NCBI GenBank assembly: GCA_964252015.1
Contig: CAXULW010000011.1
Coordinates: 1-64,000 of the forward strand
Length of the DNA: 64,000 bases
Direction of reading: 5' to 3'
Origin: CAXSBR01 sp964252015
GTDB taxonomy: Bacteria; Actinomycetota; Actinomycetes; Mycobacteriales; Jatrophihabitantaceae
The notes beneath the pieces are model-generated. The model worked only from the letters and a program-made list of their open reading frames with translations. It was not told the origin of the DNA and did no database searches. A program made the position numbers and the translations under genes. This document shows positions 24,900 to 33,587 of the stretch, piece after piece (position 1 is the stretch's first letter; the number at the start of each line of letters is the position of its first letter).

Positions 24900-27818
24900 T
24901 CAGGCTGGCGTACTCAGTTCGGTTGGGCGTGTCCATCGGTCTTGGGGGGTGGGCGTGGGCCGTCCGAGAAGGAAGCCTTGGCCGAGGACGCCGGCGGGTA
25001 GGGCGGCCAGTTGCGCCTCGGTTTCGACGCCTTCGATGATGCAGGCCAGGTTCATGTCCGCGGCTAGTGCGGCGACGGCGCGGACGATGGTGGCGCTGGT
25101 GGGATCGTGGGGTAGTCCGGCGGTGAACGACTGGTCGATCTTTACCGTGTCGACGGGCAGGATGGCCAGGTAGCGCAGGCTGGCGTAGCCGGTGCCGAAG
25201 TCGTCGATGGCGATGCCGACACCGTCGGAGTGCAGTTCGGTGAGTTGCTGCAAGGTGACCGAACCGGCCTCGGTCAGGACCGACTCGGTCAGTTCGAGGG
25301 TGAGGTCGCCGGGTTGCAACCCGTGCCGTTCCACCGCCGCTCGTACCAGGGTCGTGATGTCGGCCTGCTGGGCCTGCCGGGCGCTGAGGTTGACCGACAT
25401 GGTGACGGGGGTGGCGGTGGCGTGACCGGCCCGCCAGGTCACTAGCGCCCCCAGCGCGGATTCGAGGACCTTTTCACCGAGGATGTTGATCAAGCCGGTG
25501 TGTTCGGCGACGGAGGTGAACACGGCGGCGTCGTGTGAGCGGCCGTCAGTGTCGGTCAACCGCGCCAAGGCCTCGAAGCTGGCCAGGCGACCGTCGCGCA
25601 GGTCGATGACGGGCTGGTAGGCCACGGTGAGTTGTGCTGTGCCGGGACCGCCCGGGACCAACGCCGAGCGCAGTGCGTGTTCGGCTTCCGCACGGGCCAC
25701 GGCTTGGGCGCGCAGGGAGTCGTCGAAGGTGGCGGCGCGGTTCTTGCCGCTCTGTTTGGCCCGGTACATGGCCACGTCCGCGTCGCGCAGCAAGTCCTCA
25801 GCGCGGCTTCCGGCAGCGGCGAACGTCATGCCGACACTGACCGAAATCACGTGTTGCTGCCCTTGGAACGTGACCGGGCGGGTCAGCTCGGCCTGGATCC
25901 GGGCGGCCACTCGGGCTGCCCGGTCACGGACGTCGCCCGGACCGGGCGCTGAGGCTGGGGCAGGCCCGCCGCCTCCCGCCGGTGACCCGGCTGCGGGCTC
26001 TGACGCACGGTCGCGGGCCCGTTCGAGCACGATCACGAACTCGTCGCCTCCCACGCGGGCAACCGTGTCCCCGGCCCTGAGCGCACCCTGCAGCCGTGCC
26101 GCCGCCTCGATCAGCACCGCGTCGCCGGCCGCGTGCCCGGCGGTGTCGTTGACCCGTTTGAAGTCGTCGAGGTCGCAGAACAGGATCGCCACCTCGTCAC
26201 CGTGCAGTGCGGCCTTCGCGACCGCGGAGGTGATCCGATCGACGAGGAGGTTGCGGTTCGGCAGGCCGGTCAACCCGTCGTGCAGGCCCAGGTGCGCCAG
26301 TTCGGCCTCGGCCCGGCGGAGCAGGACCTGCTCGATGTCACGTCCCAACTCGGCCGCCTCGACGATTTCGGCGTCGTCCCAGGCCAGGCTGCAGCCGCTG
26401 ACGGTCTGTCGCCACAGGTCGAACGACGTGCGCGGCGACAGGGGCGTACGTCGATTGTCCGGGGACTGATCGCCCAGCCAGTCGACGCTCTGCGCGACTT
26501 CCTGCCGGAACCAGACCAGGCAGTCACCGGAACCGCCGAACGGCAGCACCAGCACCCCGGCCACCGACGGAACCAGCGCGGCCAGGTCGGGCCGGTCGAG
26601 GGCCAACGCTTCGCTGATCAACGGCGACACACCCCCGCCGGCGGCGGTCAACGCCGCCAGCAGCGCCGTCGTCTGGGAATAGGTCGGGGTCCGACCGGTC
26701 GAGTGCAGGTGCTGATGCACCCACACGCTCGCACTGTCGGCAGAGACCAGGTCCAACATCGCCACGTCGCCGCTGATGAGTCCGGCGGAGACGTCCAGAT
26801 CGGGCGTCATCTGCTCCGCCAGCGCAGTGCGTACGGTGCGGGCCTGCAGCTGCCTGGTGAACTGCTCGGTCCGGGTCATCGCGTCCAGCTTGACAGTGAC
26901 CTGCTGAGCCAGGATCTCGGCCGCCCGCCGGAGACGGAACGGGATCCGCCGCGGCCCCCGGTGGGCGCAGGTGATCATCCCGAGCAGCTGGCCGTCCAGG
27001 ACCAGGGGGAGGGTCAGGCTGGCCCGTTGGCCCATGTTGCGCATGAACTGCAAATGGACCGGGGAGACGCTGCGCAGCTCGGCCCGGCTCAGATCCATCG
27101 CAGCCCCCGTGCGCGGGTTCTCCACCGGCACGAGCGCGGCCGGCTCATATTCCGTGTCCGCGGTAAGCCCGGACCCTTTCAGCAGGTACAGCCGGCGGGC
27201 CTGGGCGGGAATGTCCGTGGCCGGGAAATGCAAACCCAGGTAGGACGTCATCCCGGGCGCATGGTCATCAGCCACGACCTCGCCGTGCCCGTCCGGGTGG
27301 AAGTGGTAGACCATCACCTGGTCGAAGCCGACGAGCTGGCGCATCCAGCGAGCCGCCAGGTGCCGCAGATCAGCGATATCGGCGGCACGGGACATCCGCG
27401 AGATGGCCGCGTGCACAGCTGGCACGTACTCCCGCTCCTCAGCGCCCGGGTCGGACGGCTCGAACTCGACCACGCCGTCTGCGTCCACCCGATGCACGAC
27501 AACGTCGAAACGGCCCCCACCCACGGTCACCGTGGCCGGGTTGATCGCGGCGTCACCATCGCCGAGCGCCGAGCGCAGCCGCGCGCCGGACTCGTCACCG
27601 ACCAGGACCCCGAGCGAGGTGCCGAGCAGGTCCTGCGCCGCGACTCCCAGGATCTGCGCGGTGTTCGCACTGGCCTGGACGATCTCCAGATTTCCTGGAT
27701 GCACCACCAACAGCGCCCCGTGCGGCTGGATCGCTCCCGGACGGTGGATGGGTTCCTGCGCGCACTGCTCGGCGCGCAGTCGCTCCTCCGCCGGAAGCAG
27801 AAATTCAGCCCTAGTCAT
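24900..27818 (-). CDS. bphP: Bacteriophytochrome with GGDEF and EAL output domains
   Basis: 972 residues from ATG 27818. An N-terminal PAS-GAF-PHY photosensory module carries Cys19 (EQCAQEPIHRPGAIQPHGALL region), the biliverdin attachment site of bacteriophytochromes. The GAF domain has FPATDIPAQARRLY and the chromophore-contacting His in PVHLQFMRNMG. The PHY tongue is present as SPRTSFDLWRQTVSG. Output domains are a GGDEF cyclase (GGDEF intact, about residue 590) and an EAL phosphodiesterase (FEALAR about residue 747, with ELTES, DDFGTGYASL, KIDQSF, EGVET). It should couple red/far-red light to c-di-GMP turnover; which activity dominates is unknown. No heme oxygenase gene is in the window. 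Confidence 0.95.
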   Translation of the reverse strand: MTRAEFLLPAEERLRAEQCAQEPIHRPGAIQPHGALLVVHPGNLEIVQASANTAQILGVAAQDLLGTSLGVLVGDESGARLRSALGDGDAAINPATVTVGGGRFDVVVHRVDADGVVEFEPSDPGAEEREYVPAVHAAISRMSRAADIADLRHLAARWMRQLVGFDQVMVYHFHPDGHGEVVADDHAPGMTSYLGLHFPATDIPAQARRLYLLKGSGLTADTEYEPAALVPVENPRTGAAMDLSRAELRSVSPVHLQFMRNMGQRASLTLPLVLDGQLLGMITCAHRGPRRIPFRLRRAAEILAQQVTVKLDAMTRTEQFTRQLQARTVRTALAEQMTPDLDVSAGLISGDVAMLDLVSADSASVWVHQHLHSTGRTPTYSQTTALLAALTAAGGGVSPLISEALALDRPDLAALVPSVAGVLVLPFGGSGDCLVWFRQEVAQSVDWLGDQSPDNRRTPLSPRTSFDLWRQTVSGCSLAWDDAEIVEAAELGRDIEQVLLRRAEAELAHLGLHDGLTGLPNRNLLVDRITSAVAKAALHGDEVAILFCDLDDFKRVNDTAGHAAGDAVLIEAAARLQGALRAGDTVARVGGDEFVIVLERARDRASEPAAGSPAGGGGPAPASAPGPGDVRDRAARVAARIQAELTRPVTFQGQQHVISVSVGMTFAAAGSRAEDLLRDADVAMYRAKQSGKNRAATFDDSLRAQAVARAEAEHALRSALVPGGPGTAQLTVAYQPVIDLRDGRLASFEALARLTDTDGRSHDAAVFTSVAEHTGLINILGEKVLESALGALVTWRAGHATATPVTMSVNLSARQAQQADITTLVRAAVERHGLQPGDLTLELTESVLTEAGSVTLQQLTELHSDGVGIAIDDFGTGYASLRYLAILPVDTVKIDQSFTAGLPHDPTSATIVRAVAALAADMNLACIIEGVETEAQLAALPAGVLGQGFLLGRPTPTPQDRWTRPTELSTPA

Positions 27819-28538
27819 CGAGGCAACACCCTCTCACGAACAGAACACACAGGTACCGATCGCCGTACCGCGGCTCAAGCACCCGTGCGGCTGCCGACGT
27901 GAGACGCATCGTCACCGCGCCGGTTCACGCAGCTGATCACCGAAGATGGCGAAGGTCGCCCGCGCCCCGCTCACGACGTCGCCGCCGTCATCGACCGGTC
28001 ACGGGCCTCCTCACCGATCCCACATCAGGTCCACGACTTGTTGATCATAGGCCGCGCAACTCAAACCCCCGGATCAAAGACGCAGGCACCGTACGATGGA
28101 CCACGGGTCGAGGCCGACGGGGCTCGCTGACCCGCGTACCACCCAGCGTGGGTTGGACCACGATCAACTCCCAGTCAACCTGGGTTGGCCTATGCGGCCA
28201 GAGTTGCCAGATCCTGCGCTTACCCTCGCCGCGAATTTCGCACAGCCGAACGGAAACCTGTCGTCTGATCAGACTTCGCCGGGCTATTCGATCAATCTTT
28301 CCTGCATCTCGACATCTTTGTTGTACTTTTGCTCAGTAGTTGTCGCAGTTCGGCTGGCTCAAGCCGGTCTGCGTGCATCCAACTGGCTGATCTACTACAA
28401 CGCCTCCGAGCCGCCGGTTCCGACGCGCTGGAGACGACGGGCGAGGGCGACGAGGTCGGCCGGGTTGTTCCCGCACCGGCCGACTTCTTCCTCAACGCCG
28501 CGGAAGCATTCGGCCCACAGCCAGAGTTGGTGTGCCTG
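27819..28538. other. Gene-free region upstream of bphP
   Basis: 720 bp holding the bphP promoter side and the right-hand direct repeat (28219-28322). Short frames at 28330-28540 (for example DFFLNAAEAFGPQPELVCLL) have no start or recognised family and may be a relic. No RNA gene was seen. Confidence 0.5.
28219..28322. repeat. Imperfect direct repeat, right of the phytochrome gene
   Basis: Partner of 24730-24832 in the same orientation, about three quarters identical over 100 bp. The distance between the two is about 3.5 kb and contains only bphP. Confidence 0.65.
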
Positions 28539-29456
28539 CTAGACGCCCACACAGACCGCGAACGCAAGGAACGTGGCGGAGTTGTTCGTGTTGTCGTTCA
28601 CCCAGGTACGCCAGGTCGTGTTCGTGTAGGGCTCGGTGGAGTTCAGGTTTGTGAACACTGACGACGAGGTCGAGTAGGCGCCTCCACCGACCACAACCTG
28701 GCCCTGCCCGCAGGTGCCGATCGCCGAATTTTGGCTGGCCGGGTTGCTCGTACCGGTGCCGTAGGACTGACCGTAGAGGTGCGGACGCGCTGCGCACACC
28801 GCGTAGGGGATGAACGACGTGTCACTACCGGTGCTGTTGTTCATGTACACGTTCCACACCCGGGACGTGTCGCCGGTCGGGTACGAGCTGTTCACGTTCA
28901 CACCCAAGCTGCCCGAGGTCGAGAAGACCCCGCCGCTCCAGGGCACCTTGGCCGCCGGGCAGGTCACGAACGCCTCGCTCTGCAAGCCCGCAGGGTCGAC
29001 CTTCGCACTCGCGTAGACCACCTGATAGCCCTTGGGCTTGTTCGCACAGATGGCATAGACGGTGAAGCCGGCCGCGGAAGCGGTCGCGTTGTTCACGTTA
29101 ACGACCCAATTCTTACCGGACGGGTATGACGAGTTGATGTTCGCGTTCACGTTGCTAGAAGCGATCGTGACCCCACCCCCCAGGGGCACCTTCTTGCCCG
29201 GGCAGGTCACACTTCCGGAAGTCTGTAGTCCGCCCGGTGCCGTGAACGGTGCGTAGACCCGCACGTAGCCCGCGGGCGGCTTGGTCGTGCTCGCCGGAGC
29301 GTTGACGGCGGGCGCCTTCTCGCCGGCGACCGCTGCGCCGGACGCGGCGGTGGCCTTCGCCACCACCTTCCCCGGTGCGGCCAGGGCAGGTAGGGCGCTG
29401 CTGCCGGTGAAGGCGGCAATACAGAGAGCGGCAGTGGCTAGGTGGATTCGGCGCAT
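28539..29456 (-). CDS. Secreted protein with three tandem Cys-containing beta-type repeats
   Basis: 305 residues from ATG 29456, which has GGGGGA upstream; a longer frame to 29516 is not supported. A signal peptide ends near ALPALA-AP. After a short Ala-rich linker come three repeats of about 75 residues. Each starts with a TC(P/G) followed by KVPLGGGV-like residues, continues with N-x-NSSYP and W-x-V-x-x-NN, and ends YA(I/V)C. Each repeat thus has two cysteines that could form a disulfide. The composition (Ser/Thr/Asn/Gly) suggests a beta-rich extracellular protein. No family is recognised and the function is unknown. Confidence 0.8.
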   Translation of the reverse strand: MRRIHLATAALCIAAFTGSSALPALAAPGKVVAKATAASGAAVAGEKAPAVNAPASTTKPPAGYVRVYAPFTAPGGLQTSGSVTCPGKKVPLGGGVTIASSNVNANINSSYPSGKNWVVNVNNATASAAGFTVYAICANKPKGYQVVYASAKVDPAGLQSEAFVTCPAAKVPWSGGVFSTSGSLGVNVNSSYPTGDTSRVWNVYMNNSTGSDTSFIPYAVCAARPHLYGQSYGTGTSNPASQNSAIGTCGQGQVVVGGGAYSTSSSVFTNLNSTEPYTNTTWRTWVNDNTNNSATFLAFAVCVGV

Positions 29457-29685
29457 GAGAGTTCCCCCGTCGGTGATTGAATGCGAACGCTGGTTCCGCC
29501 GGGCGGCGGTGACCACACCAACTCAGACCGTTACTGCGCCGCCGGGCGCAATGTCGCCGACGGCCGATCCGAGTGGATACGTCCGCGACCCTAGGTTGGA
29601 TCGCCCGCGCAGGAATCCGGGGATTCCCTATATATCGCCGGCAACGCGCCCTACGCCGTCATGCCGCTCCCGGGTGGACCGCCCG

Positions 29686-29970
29686 ATGCGGCGGTGCGAT
29701 CCTCTCACCGTGGACGCAGCGGGGGTGGTGGGCCGCCAGGGCGTGTTGACCGAGGCGTGGACGGCGCTGGTTGCGCGCCGCACCGTGCTGCTGGCCGGAC
29801 CGGCCGGTGTCGGCAAGACCGCGGTGCTGCGGGAACTGGTCGAGCGGGCGCGGTCCAGGGGGTGTCTGGTCGTGGGTTGCGCGCCCACCGAGGCCGAGAC
29901 GGCGTTGCCGCTCGCCGCCGTCGCCGACCTGCTGCGCCGTTGCGCCAGCGACGCGAACGGAAAACCTTGA
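29686..29970 (+). pseudogene. Truncated LuxR-type AAA ATPase regulator (N-terminal fragment)
   Basis: 94 residues from ATG 29686. VVGRQGVLTEAW is the usual start of large ATP-dependent LuxR regulators, followed by a Walker A motif AGPAGVGKTAVL and the strand GCAPTEAETALPLAAVADLLR. The frame stops at 29970, where family members continue for 800 or more residues to a C-terminal HTH. Nothing after the stop resumes the family. It is the stump of a deleted gene. Confidence 0.75.
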
Positions 29971-30041
29971 CGACCTCCCGCTGGTAAAACGCAGCCTGGT
30001 ACAAGAGCGAGGCTGTTGACGGGGACTGCCAGGATCAGTGG

Positions 30042-30794
30042 ATGGACGACGAAGAGTTCCTGACCGCGACCGCTGCACGCCTTGCCGGTCTACCCGGGGT
30101 CGAGGCGGTGGCCTTGGGCGGGTCGCGGGCCCAGGGCCCTCATCGTGCCGACAGTGACTGGGACCTGGCGGTGTACTACTACCGCGGAGCCTTCGATCCG
30201 CAGACACTGCGTGACCTCGGCTGGGCCGGTGAGGTCTCCGAGATTGGCGGGTGGGGCGGCGGTGTGTTCAACGGCGGGGCGTGGTTGACCGTCGATGAGC
30301 GTCGGGTCGACGTGCATTACCGCGACCTCGACGTCGTCGAGCGCGAGCTGAGCGAAGCTGAACACGGCCGGTTCCGGATCGATCCGCTGCTGTTCCACCT
30401 GGCCGGTATCCCGAGCTATCTTGTCGTGGCGGAGCTGGCGATCAACCGTGTCCTACACGGATCACTACCCCGGCCCGTCTACCCGACCGCGCTACGCGAG
30501 CAGGCCCCGGGGGTGTGGTGGGGCATAGCGGAGCACCTGTTCGGCTATGCCGACGCCAACTACGCCCGGCGCGGCCAGATCGGGCAGTGCATCGCTCTGC
30601 TGGTACAGGGCGCGACCCACGCCGGCCACGCAGTACTGGCCGCGCGCGGTGAATGGGTGACCAACGAGAAGGCCCGGCTGACCCGCGCCGGGCTCGACGC
30701 GGTCAACCAGATCGTCACCGATTTGCCCGACGACCCCACCGACCTGATCACCGCGGTCGAAGCCGTGCGGGCCTTGTGTGCCGCCGCGGCATGA
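30042..30794 (+). CDS. Nucleotidyltransferase-fold protein
   Basis: 250 residues from ATG 30042. The N-terminal nucleotidyltransferase motif is GGSRAQGPHRADSDWDLAVYY, with the GS and paired Asp residues that bind metal and nucleotide; a third Asp lies in RVDVHYRDLD. The C-terminal half is helical, resembling aminoglycoside- or antibiotic-adenylating enzymes and minimal nucleotidyltransferases. It may modify a small molecule with a nucleotide. The substrate is unknown. A kinase-like APH gene lies convergent 170 bp downstream. Confidence 0.8.
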   Translation: MDDEEFLTATAARLAGLPGVEAVALGGSRAQGPHRADSDWDLAVYYYRGAFDPQTLRDLGWAGEVSEIGGWGGGVFNGGAWLTVDERRVDVHYRDLDVVERELSEAEHGRFRIDPLLFHLAGIPSYLVVAELAINRVLHGSLPRPVYPTALREQAPGVWWGIAEHLFGYADANYARRGQIGQCIALLVQGATHAGHAVLAARGEWVTNEKARLTRAGLDAVNQIVTDLPDDPTDLITAVEAVRALCAAAA

Positions 30795-30964
30795 CGGCCA
30801 TAAGTCCAAGAGAACGCCGGCCGCGAGCACTACGCCAGACGCCATGCACTATGTCCGCAGACGAACCGCTTACGGGTCACGATTTGGCTGTGGCCGCGGC
30901 GATGTGGAAGGCAGGGTCACGTTCTCGCAAGCCGATCGTCATTTGGGCCGACGCGTTCCGGACC

Positions 30965-31870
30965 CTAATCCAATCGGCTGAGCGTGTGTCGAATTGTCTC
31001 CACGACTCTGCCGGGCATCCCGTCCAGGTCGACTGGCGCTCGCCCGGCAACCTGCCTCGGGATGAACTCCAGCCAGTCGGAGTTCCAACAGAGCAATGCT
31101 CGAAGGTCGGCGTGAGGATCAACGGCGGTACCCGTCGCCCGTTCGTAGCAATCGAGGTAGGCATCGGCCGCTTGGACGGAGATCAGCACCGCCAGGTTGA
31201 GTCGGCAATGACCCACGTCGGTACCTAGTGGCCCAGCACCCGCCATCGTCCAGTCGACGACTCCACTGACCTGTTCTCCGGTCCACAGGATGTTGAAGTG
31301 CTGGTAGTCCCCATGCACGAAGACGGTCTGCTCAGCGCGGCGATGTTCGCGCGCCGCTGCGATGGCATCGCGGCGCAATCCAGCATCCGTTATCCACCCG
31401 AAATTAGCATCGGGCGTGAACCAACCCTCGGCGCGATGAGGCAGTGTGGGCGAGACCTGGTGAATTCCAGCCTGTGTGCTGGCCAAGCGGTCGATCCAAC
31501 CGGTGAGGTTCGCCGGCCGGAGAACGACCTGGCCCTGCACCTCGGTCATGAGCACGCTTCGCACGCCGGCGCGTTCGCCGGTTGGGTCGGCCGCGAGCAG
31601 GTAGGGAGCATGAACACCCTGACCGACCAATGCGCGGAGCGCCGCGGACTCGCGCTCGACCAGCCCCTCAGTCCAAGGTCCGGAATTTGTCCACCGCCGC
31701 AGGACGACTCGGCGCTGCCCGCCATCGCCATCGCGGATCACGATGCGATCTACATCCGCCGTGATGCCGCCCACGAGCCGCTCGATCGTGACCACGCCCC
31801 CCGCTTGGACACCACAGGAAGCCACGACCCAGGACAGTGTCGTCCGCGACGGAAGTTCGTAGGCCCGCAC
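30965..31870 (-). CDS. APH-family phosphotransferase
   Basis: 301 residues from GTG 31870. The Brenner motif VFVHGDYQHFNILW has the catalytic Asp and metal-binding Asn, and VVDWTMAGAGPLGTDVGH gives the second metal-binding Asp. The N-lobe has a glycine-containing loop (RLVGGITADV) and RVVLRRW with a likely nucleotide-lobe basic residue. The family phosphorylates aminoglycosides, homoserine, choline and other small molecules. The target here is not evident; together with the neighbouring nucleotidyltransferase it may serve in resistance. Confidence 0.85.
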   Translation of the reverse strand: MRAYELPSRTTLSWVVASCGVQAGGVVTIERLVGGITADVDRIVIRDGDGGQRRVVLRRWTNSGPWTEGLVERESAALRALVGQGVHAPYLLAADPTGERAGVRSVLMTEVQGQVVLRPANLTGWIDRLASTQAGIHQVSPTLPHRAEGWFTPDANFGWITDAGLRRDAIAAAREHRRAEQTVFVHGDYQHFNILWTGEQVSGVVDWTMAGAGPLGTDVGHCRLNLAVLISVQAADAYLDCYERATGTAVDPHADLRALLCWNSDWLEFIPRQVAGRAPVDLDGMPGRVVETIRHTLSRLD

Positions 31871-32076
31871 TCACGAAGTTTCCCGCACTTGGCACGACGC
31901 GAAACGTCGGGCGGCCTGCAAGCGGAACGGCTTTCCGGTAGGCGGGACTGGCCGCGATCGGATCGTTGGACGAGCGGAGCAATTGGCCGACGAGGCCGGC
32001 TACTGACCGGTGCGGCCGATTCGACCATCGCTGCGGAGATGCTCAACCTCTAGGTGACGACCGGCGAAAACGCCAG

Positions 32077-32673
32077 CGGGGAAGGCTGACCTCACTGCGT
32101 TAGCGAGCAGGAGCCCTGAACACGAACCTGTCGTCAGGATCCCAAATATGGGCGCTGCTGCAGTGATAGCCCCGGAGCCAGAGTTGGCCGGCGATCACTC
32201 GGAGGTAAAAACCTTTCGGGTATTCCTCGTCGACTTGCAACACAGGCGCGGCAACGGTGAGCGAACCCGATGGCGCCTTGCCCTTCGACATCACCGCGTC
32301 CGGTGCGGTCGACTGAGAGCGCAACGCCAGCCGAAGGTAGGGGCCCGTAGTCGGTGGGCACAGTTGCAAACCACGTTCCTGCGCTGCCTCGAAAATCTGC
32401 AGAAGCAGTGCGCCCGTCACCAGGCCCAGATCGCTGACAGAACGCTCGACGACGGTCACCGACTCGGGTTTTGGCCGATCGAAGATGGCATCTTCGAGCA
32501 GCGTTGCGGCCGCCTCGTTGAGTTGAACACGTTCTTCTCGGAGCGACTCCAGTAAACGATCTCGAGGCATCGTGTCCACGTCGAGAGTGACCGGGTCAGC
32601 GAAGGTGCGCTGGATCATGGCCTCATGATTACAGTACGGTCGCTACCGCCCCGCCTCTCGTTAGCCGACCCGC
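32077..32673. repeat. Direct repeat, copy B (partner at 23500-24088)
   Basis: Same-orientation counterpart of copy A, 8.6 kb away. It contains the intact hypothetical gene at 32100-32618. Similarity runs some 20 bp past the stop and 55 bp past the start. Confidence 0.85.
32100..32618 (-). CDS. Hypothetical protein, intact member of a duplicated pair
   Basis: 172 residues from ATG 32618. The N-terminal third is acidic and helical (LLESLREERVQLNEAAATLL). The rest looks like a beta-rich domain: GLQLCPPTTGPYLRLALRS, LTVAAPVLQVDEEYPKG, FYLRVIAGQLWLRGYH and a C-terminal WDPDDRFVF. No signal peptide, membrane segment or known catalytic motif is visible. A decayed copy lies at 23521-24038. The function is unknown; duplication with decay suggests an accessory or mobile cargo gene. 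Confidence 0.7.
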   Translation of the reverse strand: MIQRTFADPVTLDVDTMPRDRLLESLREERVQLNEAAATLLEDAIFDRPKPESVTVVERSVSDLGLVTGALLLQIFEAAQERGLQLCPPTTGPYLRLALRSQSTAPDAVMSKGKAPSGSLTVAAPVLQVDEEYPKGFYLRVIAGQLWLRGYHCSSAHIWDPDDRFVFRAPAR

Positions 32674-32751
32674 TGGCGGACGGTGTCGACACTGTCAGAG
32701 CAACGGACGTCGCATTGCCCGACTAAGCGTCGGCGCTCGCAGGCGGGTCCT

Positions 32752-33360
32752 TCACCAGTCAGCATCCCAGCCAATGCGGGGCGTTGAAGACGGTGTGGCA
32801 CGGACGTCGGTGCGGCTCCGCGGTCGGTCACCGGAGCGGGTTGGTTCGACGCGCTCGCCGGTCGCTGGACTGACGTACACCCAGAGATCAAGCGTGTGAT
32901 CGTGGCTTACCGGCAGTTTCAGGGGTTCCACTCCAACCCAGCCGAGATCCTCGTAGAGACCGGCCGCGGCGACGGAATCCTGGACGACGTCCAGCACTAA
33001 CCGTTGCCCACGTGCGCAGGCGTGCTGTGTCGCCGTGGCCATGAGCTCACGAGCGGTACCCTGCCGCCGCGCGGCTGCCGCGACCACCAGGCGAGCCAAG
33101 ACGGCCAAACAATCGGGTCCCAGCCCGGTCGCCCGCTGGGCCGCGGGCAACGTGGGATCTCCGGTGGCGCGGTGCAACGCCACATGCCCAACAATCCGCC
33201 CGTTCATTTCGGCGACCCATGCCGCGTCTTCGTAGTCGGGTGTCATGAACTCGGCCAGATCGTCAGGTAGGTAACGCGGGTAGCCATCGCGCCGGTGCAC
33301 CTCGAAGGCCAGGCCGACCAGGTCTTCGGAATCCGCGGGCGTCTTCGGGCGTAAGACCAC
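32752..33360 (-). CDS. GNAT-family acetyltransferase
   Basis: 202 residues. The acetyl-CoA-binding motif A is LARLVVAAAARRQGTARELM, followed by ACARGQRLVLDVV and AAAGLYEDLGWVGVEP, the typical end of a GNAT domain. The start MVLRPKTPADSEDLVGLAFEVH is the usual first strand and helix. About 40 charged residues after the domain are unusual. The substrate (amine of a small molecule or protein) is unknown. Confidence 0.85.
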   Translation of the reverse strand: MVLRPKTPADSEDLVGLAFEVHRRDGYPRYLPDDLAEFMTPDYEDAAWVAEMNGRIVGHVALHRATGDPTLPAAQRATGLGPDCLAVLARLVVAAAARRQGTARELMATATQHACARGQRLVLDVVQDSVAAAGLYEDLGWVGVEPLKLPVSHDHTLDLWVYVSPATGERVEPTRSGDRPRSRTDVRATPSSTPRIGWDADW

Positions 33361-33587
33361 CGTTCAACCGTAATGCCGGACGCGAGGCTGGCGGACGCGC
33401 ACGACCGGCCTCAGCGTCGAGTCAGTTGACGACTCGGCTGCGACGAAGCGAGATTCGCCGTGCGTTTCCCGACCCTGTCAACTTATTCGCTGTAGTCATT
33501 GCCTGCCTGGACGGCTGGGCTCATTCCGGTCACCTGCCGGCGCACCGACGATCCGGAGGCACTCGGGCGCGGGAAGGGGAGCTGTAA

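Noticed and set aside
26133..27902. 589-residue plus-strand frame opposite bphP
   Set aside because: The opposite strand encodes an intact bacteriophytochrome; this frame is low in hydrophobic residues and rich in Gln/Arg/His, typical of GC-rich antisense.
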